The notes under the pieces were generated by a model. That model worked only from the letters and a program-made list of their open reading frames with translations, had not been told where the DNA came from and made no database searches. A stretch of 64,000 nt of DNA from Gigaspora margarita. Its lineage: Eukaryota > Glomeromycota > Glomeromycetes > Diversisporales > Gigasporaceae. This document shows, one piece after another, positions 11,991 through 23,815 of this stretch. The translations under genes were made by a program, and so were the position numbers. Position 1 is the stretch's first letter, and each line of letters opens with the position of its first letter. The stretch lies in assembly GCA_009809945.1 (NCBI GenBank), contig WTPW01000023.1, forward strand, positions 250,158-314,157, read 5' to 3'.

Positions 11991-12621
11991 TTGAAATACT
12001 ATTAAAAATTTTAAAATGTTAGATAATAAATAACTTTTGATCCAGTGGCCCAATTTGGATAAAATAACCATTAGAGTGTTTTCTAAAGAGTCTAAAATAG
12101 TCAAATCTAATTACAAAATGCTAAGATCATTAAGAATATTTTACTTAAATATTTAAATTTAATTAATTCTTAAACATGAAAATGACACAAATTCTTAATG
12201 TTACAGATGCTTGTGATTGGATTTTAACAATTTTGGAAGCTCATTAGAATTGTCTTATTGAGATAAACATTTTGGTAGTTATTTCATCCAAATTAGCCAC
12301 TGTATTAAAAGTTATTTGCTATCTAATCTTTAAGAATTTTTACTAAAAAATTTTCAATTAACTTGAATATGTATATTGGCCAATCAGATGTTATAATCTA
12401 TATTTAGTCAAAATTAATTATATTGAGAGTTTATTATTAACAAAATTAATAAAAAATTAATTTTTTTATAATAGTGATTATAGGTGATTTGACTATAATA
12501 AGGCTTTTTCTATATTTAAGTCTGTTGCACAATATTGGGTGCTTATATAGAGATGTAACTATAGTGTGTGACTATAGAGATGTAACTATATAGTGTGTGA
12601 CTATAGAGAGGTTTGACTATA

Positions 12622-14220
12622 TTTTTTGCATTATTTTATTCTTAGAACATAACACATATAGTCAAAGACTCTATCACTTTAATAAAAAAAAACAAATTTT
12701 TGCTTTACTATTGTAAAAATAAATATATTTAAAAAAAGTTTTAGTAGAAAATAGAAAAAAGATTTATATATACTAGTACTTATTTAAACCTAATTACATG
12801 GTGTTTAAAGAGTATTTCAAGTTGATAAGGACCCCAGACATCTAGTACAAAGGTCATACATTACATATTTTAGCAAAAACTCCAAAATTTGAAAAGCAAA
12901 AAAAAATAGTTTTTTGCAATTATTTTGGTATTTAGTAGTCCAATTTGAAGGAACTTTTTTTAAAATGAAGCTCTTAGTAAGGCCCATCTAACAAAAAAAG
13001 TTTTTCAATTCTGATTACTGGATCAAGAGTTATTTAAACAAATATAGTTTTGTTATTTTTAGCAAATTAGATCAAAATTGGCCAAAATCCAGTTATATAA
13101 TCTATATGAAAGATGTCTAGTGATTTGTCAATTTCAGTATCAGATATATATATCAGAAATTACTCTTTTATTGTTGGTCATAAAGTGAAGAAATCAAAAA
13201 TTTAATTATATGTAATTATATAAATTAATAATATGAGTTGTATAAATAAATTATAAAATACATTTTACATGTTATATATATAAAATAAAATTTTAAAATA
13301 TGATTTATATACAGTTTTGTTTATTTTACTAAAAATAAATTAAAGTTATAAAAATTGATTATATGCATCATACAACATTTAGGGATCATAAATATTGAGA
13401 TTTATTGAAGGTCACTATTTACAAACCAAAAAAAAGGTTAAATGGTTTTATATAAAGCAATACAAAAAAAATTTAAAAATAACCCAGCAACTTGACTTTA
13501 TTTTCAAAAAAAAATTTATATATAAAAATATATAATTTTTTTATTAATGCCTGATAAAAAAAACTTACCCAACAAAAAATGTAGTCAAAACATTTTCAAA
13601 ATGTGACTGGCCAACCAATTTATTAAGTTTGTATAATCTAATAGAGAAAAAACAATTGATAAAAAAAAGTGATATAGATATCAACTGCTTATAGTTAACA
13701 CTAAAAAAAATTATTTGAAATAAAATATTATAGTATTCCATGTAATAGTTTATTTCATCATATAATAGTTTATTTTATATGATTAGTTATTTTATATAAT
13801 TAAAAGTTTTTTTACATATGAAATTAATCTAATGATAGTAAAAATTTTTTAATATTTACTTATATATAATAAATACAATAACAACCAAACTTCTTGACAA
13901 AAAATTTTTTTAAATATAAAAATATTCATTTTTTGAATCTTACTTTTTCTTCTATAAATAAATTTTTTTCATTATTATTTGATACTTCATTTCTTATTCA
14001 AATATTTCTTTTGTCAACTATCACATTTTTTTTCTACAAGTAAATTTCTTCCATTACTATTTGATACACCTTTGCTTATTCAATAACTTTATTTGCATTT
14101 CTTTCAATATTCAAAATAGCTCTTGGGCTTTTTTCACAACTATATATAAATAATACTTATCTATTTAATACAAATTCAATAACTTTTCTTCATATTGGGT
14201 CTTTTTTATTCATATTAGTT
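12622..14220. other. AT-rich DNA, no gene recognised
   Basis: Long A/T runs, with no ORF above background and no terminal repeats or target duplications that I could pair. The stretch 13730-13800 repeats AATAGTTTATTT in a loose tandem fashion. Confidence 0.3.
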
Positions 14221-14369
14221 TTGAAAATTTTGGAAAATTTTGGTCTTATTTTTTCTACAAATATTCATATCATGCTACCAAAAACTGTCTTTCATTTTGG
14301 TCCTTTCCTCAAATCTTATAAAGTTATGGATTCTAGAAAAAGAAAGCATTTATATTACCTTTCTTCTCA

Positions 14370-14525
14370 TTCTTCTTCACTCTATGGTTCTTATTCTCAC
14401 TTTTGCTTCCGTTCTTATTACTATCACTCTCATTCTTATACCTATCACTCTCATTCTCATTTTCATCACTCTTATTCTCATACCTGTCATTCTCGCTCAT
14501 GCACTCATCATTCTTGTTCTATTAT
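14370..14525. repeat. Low-complexity CATTCTCATT-type repeat
   Basis: Imperfect copies of YTCATTCTYATTCTCAT make all three plus-strand frames open, giving a Ser/His/Tyr-rich 130-aa frame and two hydrophobic shadows. Composition explains the open frames. I do not call a gene. Confidence 0.6.
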
Positions 14526-14701
14526 TTATCTTCATATCACAAGTACTATTATAACAGTAGATCAAGTTCAAGTAAAAGTAAATTATTTATTCAATATTAT
14601 CAAACTACAATAATTTTTTTACTAATACAAATATTTGCTACATAATATTCAACTAGATTCTAGAAGTAGTCACAAAGATTTAGAAGAAGGTATATTGTAT
14701 A

Positions 14702-15442
14702 CAGTCAGACCTCTCTATAGTCACACCCCATATAGTCACACCTCTATATAAGCACTCAATATTGTGCAACAGACTTAAATATAGTAACAAAACCTCTTTG
14801 TAGTCACAAATCGCCTATAATCACTATCACAAAAAATTTTGATTTTTTTATCAATTTTATTAATAAAAACCCTCTTTATAGTCACAAATTTTGACCAAAT
14901 ATGGATTAAAAAAATCTGATTGGCCGATATCATATTTATGTTTATTTAAAATATTCTATTAAAAATTATTAAAGGTTTGACAGCAAATAACTTTTGATGC
15001 AGCAGTCCGATTTGAATGAAGCAGCCACCAAAATGTTCGTCTCGATGAGACGATTCTAATGAGCCCAAAATCGTTAAAATCCAATCACAGGCTCCTGTGA
15101 TCGTTAAAGATTTGTGTCACTTCACATGTTTAAGAATTGATTAAATTTAAATATCTAGGCAAAAAATCTTTAATGATCTTAGCATTTTGTAACTAGATTT
15201 AACAATTTTATACTCTTTAGAAAACACTCTGGTGGTCATTTTATCCAAATTGGGCCATTGATTTCAAAAGTTATTCACTATCAAATATTTTAAATTTTTT
15301 AATAGTATTTCAAATATGCGCAAATATATTACTAATTGACATTTGGTCATGTGACCATGACAAAGTATTTATTTATAGTCACACCTCTATACAATCACCA
15401 AATAGGGCACGACCAACTTGTGATTATAGAGAGGTCTGACTG
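14702..15442. mobile_element. Pogo-like MITE, 741 bp
   Basis: The ends CAGTCAGACCTCTCTATAG and its inverse CTATAGAGAGGTCTGACTG type (TTATAGAGAGGTCTGACTG) are flanked by TA (14700-14701 and 15443-15444). CAGT..ACCTCTCTATA termini are characteristic of fungal and plant pogo/Fot-type elements. It is the same family as 9067-12619. The middle (14990-15110) carries CGTCTCGATGAGACGATTC, the palindromic core seen in several elements here. There is no transposase ORF. Confidence 0.88.
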
Positions 15443-15489
15443 TATTTTATTTTAATTATTGTTTAACAGTTTATATGAATATCAGTTAA

Positions 15490-17600
15490 TATAACTTTAG
15501 TATAGAAAATCAGTCTTGAAATCCCAAATTGCTCTTCTTGAAAAAAGACTTGGACATATTGAAGAAAGATCTAAGTTAGATGTCTCAGAAATTTAATGCT
15601 CACAAACTTCTATAACTGATTGCCTTGATAGTATGGATATCAATGATATTTATAACAATTGTAGTGAAAGTAGAGAAAATAGAAAAGGTTATAAAACTTC
15701 AAAACAAAAGAAAAGAGAAAAATTTTTCTCACCTGATAGATCATATAACTAAAGTCAAATGAGATTTAAGCAAGAACGATTAATTCTAATGGATCCAAAA
15801 TATAAATTAGTGTTTAGAATAAATTGATTTTTTTATATTGTATTTTTGATTGTTATACTAACCTGTTGATATGAATATCAGATTTGTATATTATATTTTT
15901 ATTATATTAGAAAGAAGAACTCAGGGTTTCAAAGCAACTTGTGCATAATAATTCATGTTTGGTAATTAATGACAAGAAAAACTGGCTTGATCAAAAGAAA
16001 TTTGTAAAAGTGACAATTTTATCTGCTTTTAAACAATGTATCAATAAAAACATCCAATATTCAGACAGTAAAGTTGTTCAAGTACTTCAAAGCAATCACA
16101 AAAGTCTTTTATTAATAGCAAAAATTAAAGCAAGTAGTGCCAAATTGAAGTAAAACAAAAAACGTGTTGGAAAAAATTCATGTATGCAAAGAGTAAGTTT
16201 TTTTTTATATAAAATATGAGTTCATATATACATACCAGATTTATATTGCATTTGTTTTAAAAAAAAGAAAATTAGATGGATTACAGCATATGATTTACAT
16301 TAAGGACCCAATTATTAAAAAATACTGACCAAGTTTATATAATCAAAAGGAGTGGAAGGATGACCTTGAAACTGCATATTATTTAGATAAACTATCTGAA
16401 ATGAATATTGAACTCACAAGGCAAGAACAATCCAAAAAATTCGCTCATAAAATGATGACAACAATAATTAACAAAAAATAAGAACCATGTGATTAAAGTA
16501 TATATTCTGCTATGGTGGTCTGAAAGGGTAATTTAACAGTATAGATTTTTTTTTAAAAAATAAATAATACTCATATCAGTAATTATATTTTATTTTTTTT
16601 TTAAATAGTGCCAAAAATCTTCTATTGAGCTAAAGAAATAGCAATAATTAACTAATCAAATAAACTTGATAAAAAAAATTATTATGATTATAACTAAAAA
16701 ATCAAACAAGACCTCTACTTGATGCACCTCTTTGGACAATTTCTTCATTTTATAACAATAAGAATAATAAGAATAATAATAATAATAATAATCATCAAGA
16801 TAATAGTGATAATAATACTAATGCAGACAATATTTCTTTTGGTCTGATAATATAGAAACTTTCAATACATATGCTAATAATTTTGAACATAACAAGTCCA
16901 TCAAACAACAGATTAAAATGACTAATTAGAACAAGCTAAATGAATAGATCAAAATAAACAATCAGAACAAGTTGAATGTACAGATCAAAACAAATGAACA
17001 GATCAAACCAAATGAGCAGATCAAAAAGAATAATCAGAACCTAGTCAAATAGACAAAATAAACAAACAGAAAAAAGGTATATATTTATTATTTGTATATT
17101 TAATAATTAAAGGTTTACTGAAACATTAAATTCTATTCTAGATCTAATATGGAGTCAACTTCAAAGAATATTTCTTCCTGTGCCTTTAAATCAAAAAATA
17201 CCTATTCAAGATCAACTGAATAAGCAAATTAAAATGAACAATTGGAACCTGGTCAAACAGAACAAAATAAACAAATAGAAGAAATTTATGTATTTATAAT
17301 TGTATATTTAATAATTAAAGGTTTACTGAAATATTAAATTCTATTTTAGATCTAATGTGAAGTCAACTTCAAAGAATCTTTCTTCATGTGCCTCTAAATC
17401 AAAAAATACCTGTTTAAAAAGCTCTAGCTCTAAAGATACTTCTTAACCTATCAAGTTTAAAACAACAACCAGAACTATCTTAAAGCATCATGGGCATCTT
17501 AATACTAAAAGTAGTAAATTTGGATATCATTGTAAAGAAAAAATAAGAAAGGCAATGTTAATGACATTGATAATGTTGAAATAGATTAATAGAAATTTAA
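15490..17600 (+). pseudogene. Decayed coding stretch of unknown family
   Basis: Plus-strand frames between stops read like protein. About 15510-15600 is coiled-coil-like (SQIALLEKRLGHIEERSKL). Bases 15941-16153 are open (KKNWLDQKKFVKVTILSAFKQ...). About 16265-16480 reads DGLQHMIYIKDPIIKKY. About 16890-17090 and 17220-17290 are Gln/Asn/Lys-rich repeats of SEQVE..DQ type interrupted by TGA and TAG. A roughly 230-bp block around the word TTAATAATTAAAGGTTTACTGAAA (17095 and 17310) is repeated. I do not recognise the family. Many stops could come from CGA to TGA or CAG to TAG changes. It may be a mobile-element gene rather than a host gene. Confidence 0.35.
16745..16790. repeat. (AAT)n / (AATAAG)n microsatellite
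   Basis: Runs of AATAAG followed by at least six AAT units. Confidence 0.7.
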
Positions 17601-18079
17601 TCAAATTGCTATATATAAAATGATATAATTAATAAATTAATAAGTTTAATACTACTATCAACAAGCTTATATTTCGTATAAATTAAATAAAAATTAGGAA
17701 TGTATATAAATATAAGTGGAGCACTATTTATCAGCTAATTTTTTAGAAGGTGAGGGTAGAGCAATTATTAGCTCCTATATATAATATTATTTATATATAA
17801 TTTTAAGATTTTTGATCAATTGCCAATAGTTATTACATAGTAAAGTCTATATTCTACTATTTAATCAGTTATTAGTGCTTAAGTAAACTTATTTGGGAGA
17901 CTAAATTACACCTACTCTGAAAGTTTTATCAAAAATGAGTACTTTTTATTATTTGGCTTTTAATTTTTACATTCAATTAATATATTTTGTAATAAAATTT
18001 TAATTTTTCATTGAATGTAAAAATTAAATCCAAATAATAAAAAATTCTTTAATTTCATTATAAATTTTAGGTACATGTA

Positions 18080-18305
18080 TTTTGATCTTTAAATAAGTTT
18101 ATTTAAGCGAATTTAATCAATTTGCTTAGTAAAATTTGAACTTTACTATGTAGCAACTTGCATCAATTGTGGGGTAGCTTATTTTTGATCAAAGATATTT
18201 TTGCGTTTTTTGACCAAAAGAGAGAGTAGTTTATTTTCATAGGTAGCCTATTTCAGAAGTAGCTAATTTTTGGAGGTAGTTTATTTTCAGCAATATACAA
18301 TAGTT
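18080..18305. mobile_element. Truncated third copy of the CTGTATATTG MITE
   Basis: TAAATAAGTTTATTTAA, TTAGTAAAATTTGAACTTTA, TATGTAGCAACTTGC and repeated GGTAGYTTATTTT match the interior and right half of 8008-8325. It ends in CAGCAATATACAATAG. No left terminus is visible. Confidence 0.6.
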
Positions 18306-18535
18306 AAATTATTCAAAATGACTGATAGATCAAAAGTTATTTAATATTAAAAAATTTTACTTGTTAATTTTAAAAATTACTATTAAAATCACACTAAAAT
18401 TGAAAATTCTAGGATCTTATAATTGGATTTTGACTATTTTGGGCTCGTTAGGATCATCTCATTGAGATGAGCATTTTGGTAGTTAAATCATCTAAATCAG
18501 ACTAGTAGATCAAAACTTATTCAATATTTAATATT
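18306..18535. repeat. Copy of the recurrent CATCTCATTGAGATGAG core
   Basis: TAATTGGATTTTGACTATTTT, GGCTCGTTAGGATCATCTC, ATTGAGATGAGCATTTTGGT and two ACTRRTAGATCAAAASTTATT words match the cores of the elements at 9067-12619, 14702-15442 and 23816-24824. No terminal repeats can be placed here. Confidence 0.6.
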
Positions 18536-18547
18536 TTTATATATGCT

Positions 18548-20903
18548 ATACATCAGCAAAATAAATATACGAAATATTTCGAAAGAAATTGCATGCTGAA
18601 ATCTTTCGAAAGAATTGCGATTGATGCAAAATCTTTTGAAAGAATTGAAATCTTTCGAAAGATTTCGGTATGCATTTCTTTCGAAAGATTTTGAAAGAAA
18701 TTTCGAAATATTTCGAAATGTATTGCGAAATATTGCAAAATAGGGCAAATAAAAACAATGCAACCCCGTATCTAATTTGTACCTAATTTGTACCTAATTA
18801 TCCCCTCCGGGGTTGCAAGAGGTAATTTTTTGCATATTATCGCAATATTTCGTAATATTTCAAAAAATTTTTTAAAAAAATAAATAAATGATATACATAT
18901 TCACATAATCACACTTTTGCAAATTTTTGATCATTTTCATAGGTTTTCACATTGTTTCGCATTTTAATATAAAATTTTATATTTTTTATTTATTATTATA
19001 CATTATATATTTTAAATTTATTTTAAATTAAATATACATTTTTATTTAATATTATATGTTTTATTATATATTATTATACATATATTATACAAAAAAAAAA
19101 TGAAAAAAATAACAAAAAAAAATGAAACCAAAAAAAAAATGAAAAAAACAAAACTGAAAATGAAAAAAACAGTATTTAAAATACTTTCGCACTTCTTCAC
19201 ATATAATCCCATAAAAAACTAGCCCTATACGCTTATTTTAGCTCACCCAGTTAGCTATTATTTTGCTTCTTTGTTTTAACTATCGTTTCGCTTCGGCTAT
19301 TCTATTGTTTTCACTATCATCTTCATTTTGCTCTTCTTTTTAAATACTTCCTAAAAATAGTAGAGAAGTGAAAAAATAAAAAAAAACCACTTCTCAAAAG
19401 TGCTGGTATTCCCGAAAAAATCCAGTTTGTTCTTGCAAAGTGTTGGAGAAGTTAGAGTTGGTGTTCTTGTAAAGTACCAGAAAAGTCAGATCGTTTTCTT
19501 GCAAAGTTCCAAAGAAAGTCAGGAATAAATAAAAAAAAATTAAAAAATAAGTAAAAAAAAAGAAAAACAACCAAAAAACAAAATGTAAGCAAACTAAATA
19601 AACCCAAATCTCTATTTCCCTAAAGTAAGAGTTCGTTTCTTGCAATTTAGAAATTGTCAAAGGCTTTCGAAATGTGCTGGAATAAATAAAAAAATAAAAA
19701 TTAAAGAAATAAGTAAAAGAAAACAAACAAAAAAACAGAATGTAAGCAAACTGAATAAAAAAATAAAAACCAAATCTCCATTTCTCTAATTTAAAGAGGC
19801 GTTCTTGAAAATTTACAAATTGCTAGAGAAAGCAATTGTGTGTTCTTGCAAAGTTTTGAAGAGCTGCGCAAAGTAGTGAAAAGTTGTTGGATTTCTTGTA
19901 AAGTGCCAGAGAATTTAGGGTTGGTGTTTTTGTAAAGTATAGAAATAAAATAAAAAAAATTAAAAAATAATAAATAAAAAAAAAAATGAAAGAACAAAAT
20001 AAAACTAAACGAAACAAAACGAAACTAAACGAAACAAAACAAAACCAAAAAAAAAATAAACTGAAAATGAAAAAACAATGTAAAAGTAATAAAAGAACTA
20101 AATTATAAACAAAAAAAATCCAATTTGATTTTGTACTACAATCATCAAAACATTTTGAAACATTTTGAAAATATTAGTCAAACGCGTTCTTGGTATGATC
20201 CAGAGTACAGATCGACTGATCTAGCTTGATTTTCTATTTTTAAAATATTTCGAATATATTCGAAATNNNNNNNNNNNNNNNNNNNNNNNNNNNNNNNNNN
20301 NNNNNNNNNNNNNNNNNNNNNNNNNNNNNNNNNNNNNNNNNNNNNNNNNNNNNNNNNNNNNNNNNNNNNNNNNNNNNNNNNNNNNNNNNNNNNNNNTTTT
20401 TTTTTTCCTATGCCAGTTTTCTTTAGTTTGTTTTTCTCTTTTTTTTTTTTTACCCGGTGATTCAAAACACTATGTAATTTTAAAGCGAAAGAAAAAAAAC
20501 AATGTAAAACTGTATAGAAGATCTAATTTATAAACAAAGATCTGATCTAATCTTGTAATACAGAATTTGTAGATTAATTTTGATACATAATACAAAATTT
20601 TGAACTATTTCAAAAATATAATCCAATGCGTCCTTGGCATGATCCAGGTTACATATCCTGATCCAGCTAATCCAGCTAGTTCTAAAATATTTCGAATTAT
20701 TTCGATTACAAAATATTTTGAAAAATATTTCAAATCCACTTTCGAAATATTTCGAAACTATTTTCAAAATATTTTGAAGCTGAAATATTTTGAAATATAT
20801 TTCAAAATATTTCGAAATATATTGTGATATGTGAAATCTTTTGAAAGATTTTGCAGTAACACAAGATCTTTCAAAAGATTTCGGTACTATAAATTTGCTG
20901 ATA
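18548..20903. mobile_element. Element with TTTCGAAA-rich inverted ends (contains assembly gap)
   Basis: The left end, ATACATCAGCAAAATAAATAT then ACGAAATATTTCGAAAG, is mirrored at the right by CTTTCAAAAGATTTCGGTAC and TATAAATTTGCTGATATAT. Both subterminal zones (18575-18740 and 20680-20880) are arrays of TTTCGAAA/ATTTCGAAAT words. The interior (about 19400-20000) is a diverged repeat with TGTTCTTGCAAAGTGYYRG and AAATGTAAGCAAACTRAATAA, and A-rich tracts. Frames here are shadows of these repeats. There is no transposase and the target duplication is unclear. Confidence 0.5.
20267..20396. other. Assembly gap (130 N)
   Basis: A run of 130 N between TTCGAAAT and a T-rich tract. The flanking sequence is palindromic and AT-rich, a likely reason for the gap. 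Confidence 1.
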
Positions 20904-21244
20904 TATATTATAAAAGTTTAACCAATCAAATTCTTGGAAAATTATCAGGTGGGGTGGGTTAGATACTTAGTAAAACCTAATTAGCTGATAAATGGCCCCC
21001 TCTTAATCAAGTTTAAATTAGTTTAGGGGAGTGACAAAAATCAGGTAATGTTTTAGAGGGGAAGAGAAGTAAAAAATGTTGAAATTATATATAGAAACCT
21101 GATCAATTTTATATTAAGGAGGGGGAGGGGTTAGGCCTCTAATAAAAAATAATCAGGTGATTAATGACACTGCCCTTACATAATAATATATAGATATTTT
21201 CAATGTATATATTATTAAGAATATTAAAATATATTGTATAAATT

Positions 21245-21830
21245 TTCTAGATCTGCGGATCGATAGCATAGCAGTTATGCTCCCAGGATGCAAATCGAAG
21301 ATTGCCAGTTCAAGTCCCCTCAGAGGTGATAATGAAAAACCAGCTAGTTAAAAAAGAAATTTGTGGACCCGTGGTTTGTCAGCTGGCCAGAAAATCAGAG
21401 GGCTTAATTAGGCAATTCCCATAGTTGGGTTGCAGGTATGGCAACTAGTGTAGAACCTGCGAACAAATTACTTAAATTAGGCACCAAAAGTGCACATGTG
21501 GCTAGATGCATCCTCGTCTATGGCCTGGGTCTTCTGTCAGTATTTATAGATTGCCTTAATTGGACAGTTACCAATGTCAAATTTGGGTGGTGAAGTGAAA
21601 CGAGTTAGAACTCGATTTGGATTAGCCGAAGTCACATGACATAATGTGAGGCCTAAGTCTGAAAAGATACTACATGAACTCATGGCGCAAATATTCTAAG
21701 GTGTTTCCCAGTTGTACCAACATCGATCAGTGGAAAATACACTAAAGGCAGTAGTGGGTGAGTAAATTTCGGTGCCCACTATACATTTGGGCAGTTTGAA
21801 ATAGGGCTAGCTGAATGTATGCTATATAGA
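21245..21830 (+). mobile_element. Putative tRNA-derived retroposon (SINE-like)
   Basis: A locally GC-richer block starts with a box-A-like GATAGCATAGCAGTTATGC and, about 35 bases later, a box-B-like GCCAGTTCAAGTCCCC. It then continues as about 500 bp of unique-looking sequence without ORFs. The arms do not form a tRNA cloverleaf. No clear 3' tail or target duplication is visible, so the limits are approximate. Confidence 0.45.
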
Positions 21831-21899
21831 AATAGTTTAATATGTACTTTGTTAATTATAATTAATAAAATGTTAAGCACATATAAGCAACTAGTGCAA

Positions 21900-22029
21900 G
21901 TTTAAAAAATATATATATATATATAAATTTTCTGATATTGATATAATATATAATGATATATTATATAATTTTTGCAGATATTTGGAAATATCATATAAAT
22001 ATTAGCTAGTTCTTATCTTAATATATATA
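21900..22029. repeat. (AT)n-rich tract
   Basis: ATATATATATAT runs and GATATTATATAATTT words; related text recurs at 22195-22330, suggesting an old local duplication. Confidence 0.5.
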
Positions 22030-22192
22030 TTGTACCCAAATGCAAATCAGCTCAGTTGTCAATATGGCCAAATTAAAAATTAATTTAGCCTGGATGTTAA
22101 AGTTAGGTTAGGCAGTTTTTTTATTTTGGCTATAAATATTGACATCTAACTGTCCCAATTGACAATTGGGCTGATTTGCATTTGGGGCACAA
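22030..22192. mobile_element. Foldback MITE, about 163 bp
   Basis: TTGTACCCAAATGCAAATCA plus GCTCAGTTGTCAAT at the left pairs with ATTGACAATTGGGC and TGATTTGCATTTGGGGCACA at the right. It lies within an AT microsatellite, so the target duplication cannot be resolved. Confidence 0.7.
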
Positions 22193-22619
22193 CATATATA
22201 TATCTTTGATATATATATATTATCATAGAATATTAAGATATGTTATAAAAATTTTCTGATATTGGTATTATATTTAACAATATGTCATAAAATTTTGCAA
22301 ATATTTTGGAAATATTACATAAATATTAGCTTGTAATATTTATTACATATAGTTATAAAAAACTGATCAATATGTGCTATATCGATAGGCCACAGATATG
22401 CACTAAATATTAGCTAGCTATCACATACAGTACCACATATCAGAAAGTTTCTTTAACATATCATTATATTTATATGACCTATTATCCTTCTAATAGGGTA
22501 CAGAAATTTTATAGTTGGACCTGTGTAATATATAGAAAAAAACATCAAAAATTCAAAGTTTATAGTAATTTTATATTTTTTTATAAATTTACATAACAAA
22601 AAACTGGGTCCAAAAAAGT

Positions 22620-23255
22620 AACAAACGGTTGACTATTAAGTTAGAAAAACATTATTTTAAATTTTAATTTATTTATCAAATAAAAAAATACTCTATTACT
22701 AAAACTGCTAACTTCAAAAGTAATTCTGTAATTAAAATATTAAAAAATACAAACTAAAGCAATAGTACCAAAATAAATGTTCAAACTTATGATACTTTAA
22801 AAATAACTACACTAGCAATAACTCCAATAATGGCAACTCCAGTAGTAGTAACTAAAAATAATACTAAAATCAAAAGCAAAATACAATAATATATAAAGTC
22901 CAAAAAAAACTTCAAAAGAATGATTTTAAAATGATATTTAGATTAACAAAAATACAAAATCAGAGCAAAGTTAGTAAAAAATAAAACAATAAGTAGAAAA
23001 CAAAAAAAAACAAATTATAGTGCCTCCAAATTCAACAAAAAAACAGATATTAAAAGCAACAAAAACTTCAAAAGTGCAATTTCTAAAAGCAATAACTCCA
23101 AAAACAATACCAAAACAATAGCAATTATTAAAAAAAAATAAAATTTAGTAAAGTATAAAAAAAAAATTAAAAAAAACTAAAAGAAAATAATAAATTTGCA
23201 AGTATAAAAAAAATAAAAAAATAAAAATACAAAAGAAAAAACAAAAAAATGTTTA
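22620..23255. repeat. Left start of the segmental duplication (unit A copy)
   Basis: TACTAAAACTGCYAACTTCA, ACAAACTAAAGCAATAGTA, ATGATTTTAAAATRATATTT and many further words occur in the same order at about 39790-40405. The block is A-rich and non-coding. It is the leftmost homology I can see between the two duplicated units. Confidence 0.65.
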
Positions 23256-23273
23256 TTTATATGTACTCTAGAG

Positions 23274-23810
23274 CAGTGTTGTACATGGGACAGTTGGGAC
23301 TAGTATTTAAAATAGAAATTTTAATTTACCGGTACATGCACCTGTTATATAAAAAAATACCGGTTCAAAAAAAAAACAACCTGCATTAGTAGAAAATGAT
23401 CATCAGATCATTGGGGGCACATAGATGCACGCACCGGTTACTTCAAAAAATTCCGGATCATGCACCGTTTGTTGCACCAGCCCAATTTTAAAATACCGGT
23501 ATATGCAATATAAAAAACGGTAGATCCGGATTTTTATCATGCTATTTTATACACTGGTTGGGACATGAGTTGGGACATTTTGGAACATTTTGGAACAATT
23601 TTTTAAATTGAAATTATTTAAAATTTTATTAAGATAATCTAATTTAATTTTTTTAAAAATGTGTTCAGCACCTAAAAAAATATATAATCATGTATTTTTT
23701 TAAATTAATTTATTAATTATTAAGACTTGGAACATAGTTGGAACATTTGGGACACTGGGATGTTGGGACATGCCAAAAAAAGGCTAGGATAGCAAAAATG
23801 TACAACACTG
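23274..23810. mobile_element. hAT MITE (CAGTGTTGTACAT family), split by another hAT MITE
   Basis: The ends are CAGTGTTGTACAT and ATGTACAACACTG. The 8-bp flanks CTCTAGAG (23266-23273) and CTCTAGGG (23811-23818) differ by one base. The host element is about 273 bp once the inner element is removed. Inside it the words TTGGGACAT and TTTTGGAACATTTTGGAAC repeat. Confidence 0.82.
23301..23556. mobile_element. hAT MITE (ACCGGTA family), 256 bp
   Basis: Perfect 8-bp duplication GTTGGGAC at 23293-23300 and 23557-23564. The ends are TAGTATTTAAAATAGAA and TGCTATTTTATACACTG. It is nearly the reverse complement of the element at 49755-50008, including the ACCGGTAYATGCA and GATCATCAGATCATTG words. The left terminal CAGTG has decayed to TAGTA. 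Confidence 0.92.
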
Positions 23811-23815
23811 CTCTA

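Larger units (their letters stand above)
9067..12619. mobile_element. Pogo/Tc1-like non-autonomous element, interrupted by a hAT element
   Basis: The termini are TAGTCAAACTTCTCTATAATC and its inverse GACTATAGAGAGGTTTGACTA, flanked by TA at 9065-9066 and 12620-12621. Without the 2279-bp hAT insertion and its 8-bp duplication it would be about 1.27 kb. The inner ends repeat TATAGAGATGTGACTATA. Its core shares the motif with GTGATTGGATTTTAACAATTTT and TTATTGAGATAAACATTTTG also found in other elements here. No intact transposase is present. At about 11905-11990 it carries a minus-strand tRNA-like segment. Confidence 0.8.

Noticed and set aside
14221-14645. Ser/His-rich and two hydrophobic overlapping frames
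   Set aside because: All three frames are open over the same CATTCTCATT repeat, so composition alone explains them.
18521-20827. Several Phe/Lys/Ser-rich small frames
   Set aside because: They are translations of TTTCGAAA arrays and A/T tracts, mirrored on both strands.
21245-21330. Possible tRNA gene
   Set aside because: A- and B-box-like words are present but neither acceptor nor T-arm pairs; called as a tRNA-related retroposon instead.
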